NCBI RefSeq assembly: GCF_004341085.1
Contig: NZ_SLXW01000001.1
Span: 248,001 to 312,000, forward strand
DNA from: Sphingomonas sp. PP-CE-1G-424
GTDB taxonomy: Bacteria > Pseudomonadota > Alphaproteobacteria > Sphingomonadales > Sphingomonadaceae
Direction: 5' to 3'
Length of the DNA stretch: 64,000 nucleotides
Position numbers and translations under genes: made by a program. Below are positions 58,650 through 64,000 of this stretch, in pieces. Every line of letters begins with the position of its first letter. Positions within the stretch are counted from its first letter, which is position 1. Under the pieces are notes generated by a model, which was given only the letters and a program-made list of their open reading frames with translations, was not told where the DNA came from and searched no databases.

Positions 58650-60547
58650 TTCAGACGCAACCGCACGCCGCCATAGGCCGCCCGCCCATAGGTGCCGTAG
58701 CCGGCGATCGTCTGGTACGACGCATCGGTGATGTTATCGACGCGACCATAGACCGCGAACCGCTCGCCGATCGGAAACTCCGCCCGAACGCCGCCGAGCG
58801 CATAGCCATCGAGCCGCACCGCATTGGCGGAATCGTCGAAACTGTCGCCGACCATCGTCACGGTGCCGCCGATCGATAGCCCGAACGGGAACCGGTAATC
58901 CGCGTTGACGCTCGCGGTCTGCTCCGGCCGCCGCGCGAGGGTCTTGCCGAAATCGTCGCCGATCGACCGGTTCTCGGTGTGGATATAGCTGTAGTTCGCG
59001 GTCAGCGTCAGCGCATCGACCGGGCGCAGCGCCAGCGTGAACTCGGCGCCGTCGGCCTCGGCACGCGCGACGTTGTCGTACACGCCGAACGGGCGATTGG
59101 CGCAGATCGAGCCGGTCGTCGCCTGCTCCGCGTCGCTGCAAGAGCGGAAGTCGATCTGGTTGCGCGTGCGGCGGTTGAAATAAGTGACGCCGACGCGCGC
59201 ACGGTTGCCGAGAAACGCCTGTTCGACGCCGACATCGAAATTGCGCGCGGTCTCGGGATCGAGACCGCGGTTCCCGTAGTCGGAGAACAGCTGATACAAG
59301 GTCGGTGCCTTGAAGCCCTCGCCATAGCTCGCGCGGAGCGTCGTGCCGGTCCGCAACGCCAGTGCGGCATTGGCACCGAACGTCGTATGGTTGCCGAAAT
59401 CGTCGTGATCGTCGTTGCGGACGCCGCCGGTCAGCGTGAGGATGTCGATCGGCTTGACGATCAGCTGGCCATAGACGCTGGTGATGCCGGTGTCGGCATA
59501 GCTGAAGCCGTCGCTATAGCGGCTGTTCTCGCGCTCGACGCCGGCGACGACGCGCACCTGATCGAGCGGGCGGAAGTCGCCCTGATATTCGTAGCGCTCG
59601 CTGCGGCCGCGCCCGATGAAGCTCGGGTCGGTGCCGAAGGTCGGATCGTAATTGTCGCGGTTGATGTCGGCGATCGTGAACGCAATGCGATTGTTGAACC
59701 GCCCGTCGGCGAAGTTCGCATGAAGCCCGGCATAGCCATAAATCTCCTGCGTCTTCGAATATTCGGGGTCGTCCGCCAGGACGAAATCGGGCGCCGGAAA
59801 GCCGTCGATGTCGACCTTGCTGTCCGCGAAATAGCCGCGCAGGTCGAGGCCGATGCCCGGCGCGAACTCGACGCCCAGCCGCCCGGCCGCGCCATATTGG
59901 CGATAGCCGTCGCGCTCGGTGCCGCTCGCCGCCGACGAGATGCCGTCGGTCCTGAGGTAACCGCCGGTCAGCGAGCCCGAGACCGGTCCCTTCGCGCCCG
60001 ACACGCCCGCACTCGCGAACACGCTGTCGGCATAACCATATTCGGCATTGGCGCGAGCCTGCACGCCTTCGGTCGGCGTCGCGGTGATGATGTTGACGAC
60101 GCCGCCGATCGCCTGGCTGCCCCACGGTACCGAGTTGGGCCCGCGCAACACTTCGATCCGCTCGACCGAGCTCGACAACAGGTTGGCGAAGTTGAAGCCG
60201 CCCCCGGTCGACGAAGGATCGTTGACGCGCACGCCGTCGATCACGACCAAGGTCTGGTCGGATTCGGCGCCGCGGATCCGCACGCCGGTCAGCGCGCCGA
60301 CCGACCCGTTGCGCGTGACGGTGACGCCCGGCGTGGTCGCGAGCAGGTCGGACACCACCGTGGTCTGGCGGCGTTCGATCTCGGCACGGTCGATCACCGT
60401 CACCGCCTGGCCGACTTCGCTCGCGGGTTGCGCGACGCGGGCGGCGGTGACGACCAGCTCGGGCGTATCGCCGTCGGGAATGGATTGTGCGTAGGCGGGC
60501 GACGCGATCGCGGCCGCCGCGCTCAGAAATAGGAATGTCTTCGTCAT
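58646..60547 (-). CDS. btuB: TonB-dependent vitamin B12 receptor
   Basis: 633 residues. Signal peptide (1-20), TonB box in PELVVTAARV, plug with RRQTTVVSDLLATTPGVTVT, LVVIDGVRVNDPSSTGGGFN and RGPNSVPWGSQAIGGVVNII, then a 22-strand barrel ending YGGVRLRLK without a terminal aromatic residue. The cobalamin riboswitch upstream identifies the substrate. Confidence 0.93.
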   Translation of the reverse strand: MTKTFLFLSAAAAIASPAYAQSIPDGDTPELVVTAARVAQPASEVGQAVTVIDRAEIERRQTTVVSDLLATTPGVTVTRNGSVGALTGVRIRGAESDQTLVVIDGVRVNDPSSTGGGFNFANLLSSSVERIEVLRGPNSVPWGSQAIGGVVNIITATPTEGVQARANAEYGYADSVFASAGVSGAKGPVSGSLTGGYLRTDGISSAASGTERDGYRQYGAAGRLGVEFAPGIGLDLRGYFADSKVDIDGFPAPDFVLADDPEYSKTQEIYGYAGLHANFADGRFNNRIAFTIADINRDNYDPTFGTDPSFIGRGRSERYEYQGDFRPLDQVRVVAGVERENSRYSDGFSYADTGITSVYGQLIVKPIDILTLTGGVRNDDHDDFGNHTTFGANAALALRTGTTLRASYGEGFKAPTLYQLFSDYGNRGLDPETARNFDVGVEQAFLGNRARVGVTYFNRRTRNQIDFRSCSDAEQATTGSICANRPFGVYDNVARAEADGAEFTLALRPVDALTLTANYSYIHTENRSIGDDFGKTLARRPEQTASVNADYRFPFGLSIGGTVTMVGDSFDDSANAVRLDGYALGGVRAEFPIGERFAVYGRVDNITDASYQTIAGYGTYGRAAYGGVRLRLK

Positions 60548-60671
60548 CGGGCACGTCCTGAACAGAACCGCCTGCGACCATTCGCAGACGGCCAGACGTC
60601 TCTCGCTCGAGGATGCCCCAGGGGGACCTCTCGTCCGCGCCGGACACCCGCCCGCGCAGTGGATCGACCGT

Positions 60672-60856
60672 GAGAGGCAGGTCTCCTGGCTTCCGGGTCT
60701 TCGCGCCCACCCCGCCTTCCCAGGCTGTCACCCAGTGGCATATTCGGGGTGGCCGCTATCCGGTCACAGTTGCGGGTACAGCGCCGGTCTTGCGGCTCTG
60801 GTCATGACGACCCTTCCGCGCACCGACTTCCCTTTTGATCCCGTCGCCGGGAACCC
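60672..60856 (-). promoter_or_regulatory. Cobalamin (AdoCbl) riboswitch
   Basis: On the minus strand, from 5' to 3': AAAAGGGAAGTCGGTG, then GCTGTACCCGCAACTGTGA, ATGCCACTGGGTGA, CTGGGAAGGCGGGG and the B12 box GAAGCCAGGAGACCTGCC. These are the conserved core pieces of the cobalamin riboswitch in the right order. It ends about 125 bases upstream of btuB and presumably lowers operon expression when B12 is plentiful. Boundaries are approximate; no clear T-rich terminator follows, so translational or rho-dependent control is likely. Confidence 0.95.
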
Positions 60857-60868
60857 TTCACGCGACCG

Positions 60869-60897
60869 CCATTAGTCGCAGCCCAGACACGGGTCAA
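60869..60897 (-). promoter_or_regulatory. Candidate promoter of the btu operon
   Basis: Minus-strand TTGACC (60897-60892), 17 bases, TAATGG (60874-60869), about seven bases before the likely transcript start and ten or so before the riboswitch core. The -35 contains the stop codon of the upstream receptor gene. The -10 match is weak. Confidence 0.4.
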
Positions 60898-62948
60898 CGC
60901 AAGCCGTACCGGAGCCCGAGCCAGATCGTCCGCGGCGTCGCGCGTTCGACGATGTTGGCGCCGCTGATCCCCGCCTCGACGCGCTCGTTCAACACGTTTT
61001 CCGCGCGCAGCTCGGCCACCAGCGACCGCAGGATCGGCAACGCGGCATAGCCGTCGAGCGTGGTCGCGGGCGCGAGCACCCGCGTATTCTGGTCGTCGTC
61101 ATACTGCCGGCCGATGTGGCGCACCGTCAGCGAGAGCGCGGCGGCATCGCGGCGCCAGTCGACCGTTCCCGAGACCGCATCGCGCGGCGTCTGCGCCGGC
61201 CGCAATCCGTCGAGCGCCGCGGTGATCCCCGATCCCTCGACGGTCGAGTTGGTATGCGACCACGACGCCTGCACGCCGAACGGGCCGGGCCGATACGACG
61301 CATCGAGTTCGAACCCGTGCGCGCGGATCGCGTCGAGATTTTGGCGGACGCGATAGGTGGTCACACCGGGCAGGACCTGCGCTGGGCTGGTGGTCGTGAC
61401 GTTGGCGATGGCGTCCTTGAGCCGGTTGTAGAAATAGGTCGCAGCAATGCTGACACTTCGCGCGGGCGTCAGCGTGACGCCGCCCTCGACCCCGGTCAGA
61501 CGCTCGGGCGAAAGGAAGGCATTCGCGGCGGTGGCGTCGTTGCCGACGCGGAACGGGCGATACAGTTCGTTGAGCGTCGGCAACCGCCAGCCGCGATACC
61601 CCGCGGCGCGCAGCGTGATCGCCTCGGCGGGCTGGTAGGCGATACCGGCGCGGCCGGTCGCCTCGCTGCCGTCGCGATCGGCATAGCGCTGGTTGGTGAG
61701 CGCAGGGCCGACGGCGATCGGCCGTTCGGACAGATAGCCGCCGTCGATCGACCACCAGTCGACGCGTCCGCCCAGGCTGAAGGTCAGGTCCCCCGCGACC
61801 ACGCTGCCGTCCGCGAATAGGCCCGTCGTCGTGGTGCTCCCCCCTGCCTCGCGCCGCCGCGTCGGGGCCGCCGCGACGAAGGTGTAGAGTTCCTGCGTCT
61901 TGCCGCTGACGTCGCGCAGGTCGGCGCCAACCCGCAGCATGATGCTCTCGCCCAGCGGCGGCAGGATCTCGATTCGCCCGCCCAGTCCGGTCGCGGGCGT
62001 ATTATACTGGTTCAGCGACTGGATCGCGGTCGTGCGTGCGGCATTGATGCTGTTGAAGCTGCTGGCGAACGCGCGCGTCTGGAGATAGGCGAGCGCCGAA
62101 TAGCCCCAGTCGCCGCGCCCGATCAGCCGGATGCTCGCATCGGCGCCCTCGCTCGTATTGGCGGTGAAGTCGGACCCACGATCGCGCCGGTCGGTGAAGG
62201 CACTGGCGTTCACCTGCAACTCGGTCTTCGCGCCGATCCCCACGACGGTCCTGATCGCACCCGATGCCTGCTCGTACGGCGCGGGTCGATCGACGATCCC
62301 CCGACTGTCGGCCACGGTCGGCGTGAAACCGTCGCCGCGCGCATAGGCGCCGGACAGCGTCGCGAACCCGCCCTCGCGGACCAATGCCGCCGAACCCTGC
62401 GCATCGACCGAGTCCCGGCTGCCATAGGCGACACTGCCCTGGAACGGCGTCAGCTCGCTAGGCGTCGCGCTTTCGAGTTCGACCGTCCCGGCCAGCGCCC
62501 CTGGCCCCTGATAGCCACTGCCGCCTCCCCGCGTCACGCGGATGCGCCCCAGCCGCCCGGTCGCATAGGCGGGAAACGCGACCCACCCGCCGAACGGATC
62601 CGCCTGCGGTACGCCGTCGAGGATCAGCAGCGCGCGGCTCGATGCATTGCCGCCGATCCCGCGCAGCGAAATCCCCTGGCTGGTCGGGTTGGCGCTGCGC
62701 GAATCGGAGCGACGGAACTGCTGCAAGCCGGCGACATCGGCGAGCACGCTCTCCAGCCGGTTGCTGGCATTGGCGTCGATCCGGTCGCGCTCGATCGTGA
62801 CGATGTCATAGGCGCGATCGCCCGGTGCCGGCGCCAACCCGCGCCCGGTCACGACGATATCGGGTGCAGGTTCGGGGGTCGATTGCGCGACGGCAGCGCC
62901 GGACGACAGGAGGACGCAAACGAGTGCAGAGATCGGAAGGCGAATCAT
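60894..62948 (-). CDS. TonB-dependent outer-membrane receptor
   Basis: 684 residues. Signal peptide (1-21), TonB box PDIVVTGRGL, plug with RLESVLADVAGLQQFRRSDS, GISLRGIGGNASSRALLILD and DPFGGWVAFPAYATGRLGRI, then a beta-barrel ending RTIWLGLRYGLR. Its stop lies about 40 bases before the B12 riboswitch, same direction. It may also be a corrinoid receptor, or its position may be coincidental; no riboswitch precedes it. Confidence 0.9.
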   Translation of the reverse strand: MIRLPISALVCVLLSSGAAVAQSTPEPAPDIVVTGRGLAPAPGDRAYDIVTIERDRIDANASNRLESVLADVAGLQQFRRSDSRSANPTSQGISLRGIGGNASSRALLILDGVPQADPFGGWVAFPAYATGRLGRIRVTRGGGSGYQGPGALAGTVELESATPSELTPFQGSVAYGSRDSVDAQGSAALVREGGFATLSGAYARGDGFTPTVADSRGIVDRPAPYEQASGAIRTVVGIGAKTELQVNASAFTDRRDRGSDFTANTSEGADASIRLIGRGDWGYSALAYLQTRAFASSFNSINAARTTAIQSLNQYNTPATGLGGRIEILPPLGESIMLRVGADLRDVSGKTQELYTFVAAAPTRRREAGGSTTTTGLFADGSVVAGDLTFSLGGRVDWWSIDGGYLSERPIAVGPALTNQRYADRDGSEATGRAGIAYQPAEAITLRAAGYRGWRLPTLNELYRPFRVGNDATAANAFLSPERLTGVEGGVTLTPARSVSIAATYFYNRLKDAIANVTTTSPAQVLPGVTTYRVRQNLDAIRAHGFELDASYRPGPFGVQASWSHTNSTVEGSGITAALDGLRPAQTPRDAVSGTVDWRRDAAALSLTVRHIGRQYDDDQNTRVLAPATTLDGYAALPILRSLVAELRAENVLNERVEAGISGANIVERATPRTIWLGLRYGLR

Positions 62949-63009
62949 CGCCGGCGCATGGCAGCTTTACCCCGTCTCTGGAAAGCGGGCAGACCGGCCC
63001 GATCGCCGT

Positions 63010-63696
63010 TCAGCTGTCGGTGCGCAGACGGTAGCCGACCCCGAGTTCGTTGGCGATCACGCTGCCGACCGGATCGGGCGCCTCGAGTTTCTGACGCAGG
63101 TTGCGGATCACGATGCGGAGATATTCGATCCGCGGATCCTCGTCGCCACCCCATGCCGCGGCGATGATCTTGTCGTGCGTCACTACCCGCCCGCTATGCC
63201 GCGCCAGCACCGCAAGCACTTCATGCTCCTTGCGCGTCAAATGCAGTTCCTCGCCGTCGCGCGTCACGACGCGACGATCGAGATCGATGGTCAGACCGCC
63301 TTTCCGCACGAGCTTGGGCGCAGTGTCGGCGGTGGCCCGATGCCGCAGCGCGACGCGCAACCGCGCGAGCAGTTCGTCGCTGTCGAACGGCTTGGTGACG
63401 AAATCGTCGGCGCCGAGATCGAGCGCGGCAACCTTCTCGTCGGTCGAGTCGCGCGCGGACACCACCAGGATCACCGCATCGCCGTCGCGCCGCAGCACCG
63501 GGATCAGGCTCAGGCCATCGCGGTCGGGCAATCCGAGGTCGAGCAGGATCGCGCTCGGATGCTCGGCCGCCGCGCACGCGATCGCGCTGCGCGCATCGAC
63601 CGCTTCGACCACCGTGTAACCCGCGCGTTCCAGCGTGTTGCGGAGCAGGCGGCGGATCGAGATTTCGTCGTCGACGACGAGGATCTTGGCAGGCAT
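63010..63696 (-). CDS. kdpE: OmpR-family response regulator, KdpE type
   Basis: 228 residues. Receiver domain with phosphoacceptor Asp53 (LLDLGLPDRDG), acidic pair VVDDE and Lys in FVTKPFDSDELLAR. C-terminal winged helix with LTRKEHEVLAVLARHSGRVV and EYLRIVIRNLRQKLE. The closest family is KdpE, which controls potassium transport. Stop-start overlap TGATG with the kinase upstream. Confidence 0.92.
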   Translation of the reverse strand: MPAKILVVDDEISIRRLLRNTLERAGYTVVEAVDARSAIACAAAEHPSAILLDLGLPDRDGLSLIPVLRRDGDAVILVVSARDSTDEKVAALDLGADDFVTKPFDSDELLARLRVALRHRATADTAPKLVRKGGLTIDLDRRVVTRDGEELHLTRKEHEVLAVLARHSGRVVTHDKIIAAAWGGDEDPRIEYLRIVIRNLRQKLEAPDPVGSVIANELGVGYRLRTDS

Positions 63697-64000
63697 CAGA
63701 TCGCGCTTTCGGGTGCGACGTTGCGCACGATGAGAGGGGACGGGAACACCAGCGTGAACGCGGCGCCGGGCTCGTCGACGCGATTGCCGGCTTCGACCAT
63801 CATCCCCATCGCCTCGGCGAAGGCCTTGACGATGGCAAGCCCCAACCCGGTCCCGACGATCTCGCGGTCCGACCCTTCGAGCCGCCGGAACGTCTCGAAC
63901 ACCTCGGCCTCGCGACCGGGCGGCAGGCCCGCGCCGTGGTCGAGCACCGCCAGCCTGAGTTCGCCGTAGCGATGCCGCCCCTCGACGACGATCTCGGTAC
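63696..64000 (-). CDS. kdpD: Sensor histidine kinase, C-terminal part (KdpD-like)
   Basis: Cut at its 5' side by the window edge; about 100 residues visible. The ATPase domain shows DHGAGLPPGREAEVFETFRR (N/G1 region) and GTGLGLAIVKAFAEAMGM (G2 box). It ends in a TGA overlapping the start of the response regulator, as in kdpDE. The kdpFABC genes would be expected beyond the window; the assignment to KdpD rests on the partner. Confidence 0.85.
   Translation of the reverse strand, partial: TEIVVEGRHRYGELRLAVLDHGAGLPPGREAEVFETFRRLEGSDREIVGTGLGLAIVKAFAEAMGMMVEAGNRVDEPGAAFTLVFPSPLIVRNVAPESAI

Overview
The window is GC-rich chromosomal DNA from an alphaproteobacterium, most likely Sphingomonas or a close sphingomonad relative. 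Pointers are the F-type ATP synthase split into separate F0 (with b and b') and F1 clusters, the hrcA-grpE / rph-rdgB-hemW neighbourhood, an 84-residue epsilon subunit, and several TonB-dependent receptors. I see no phage, plasmid, insertion sequence, CRISPR, tRNA or rRNA. Almost all DNA is coding, and most long open frames opposite real genes are shadows.

Layout. 0.2-2.8 kb: F0 operon atpI-atpB-atpE-b'-b (minus). 3.0-6.8 kb: ydbH-ynbE-ydbL, an envelope lipid-transport module. 6.9-11.4 kb: radC-like gene, small proteins, purB, two membrane proteins. 11.4-14.8 kb: dnaK-dnaJ with a sigma-32-like promoter. 14.8-17.4 kb: copper-chaperone lipoprotein coupled to a zincin-like protein, and threonine synthase. 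17.5-19.3 kb: hrcA-grpE plus a tiny membrane protein. 19.5-27.2 kb: rph-rdgB, EAL and CAP proteins, hemW, LpoA-like lipoprotein, rsmI, yraN, gshB. 27.3-32.6 kb: DedA, XerC-like recombinase, GAF-PAS-GGDEF protein, priA. 32.8-37.8 kb: F1 operon atpH-A-G-D-C (minus). 38-42.6 kb: dienelactone hydrolase, SDR, Ada, membrane-tethered trypsin-like protease. 42.7-47.4 kb: orphan cpaF, then a retropepsin-PDZ protein coupled to a polytopic membrane protein. 47.4-50.5 kb: PHA locus (phaR, PhaC-like hydrolase, thiolase). 50.5-54.9 kb: large TonB receptor and a 2OG-Fe(II) oxygenase. 54.9-60.9 kb: cobalamin-riboswitch operon btuB-btuF-btuC-btuD with alr downstream. 60.9-64 kb: another TonB receptor and a KdpE/KdpD-like two-component pair cut by the window edge.

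The most striking unexplained structure is a set of intergenic nested palindromes. At least five sequence families (here called A-E, plus one F-like copy) occur about 18 times in 64 kb. Each has the same plan: a small hairpin at each end, in inverted orientation, around a variable centre, giving a 55-110 bp element that looks like a REPIN/BIME or small MITE. Several lie inside operons (atpA-atpG, atpD-atpC, dnaK-dnaJ, btuF-btuC). One supplies the C-terminus of a protein, and one abuts the ribosome-binding region of a gene.

Other points of interest are a ten-base C tract in the spacer of the putative F0 promoter, a TonB-receptor leader with two perfect 10-bp inverted repeats, the two-lobed retropepsin-like protein coupled to a GT-C-like protein, divergent genes with overlapping start codons, and the HExxH protein coupled to a PCu(A)C chaperone.
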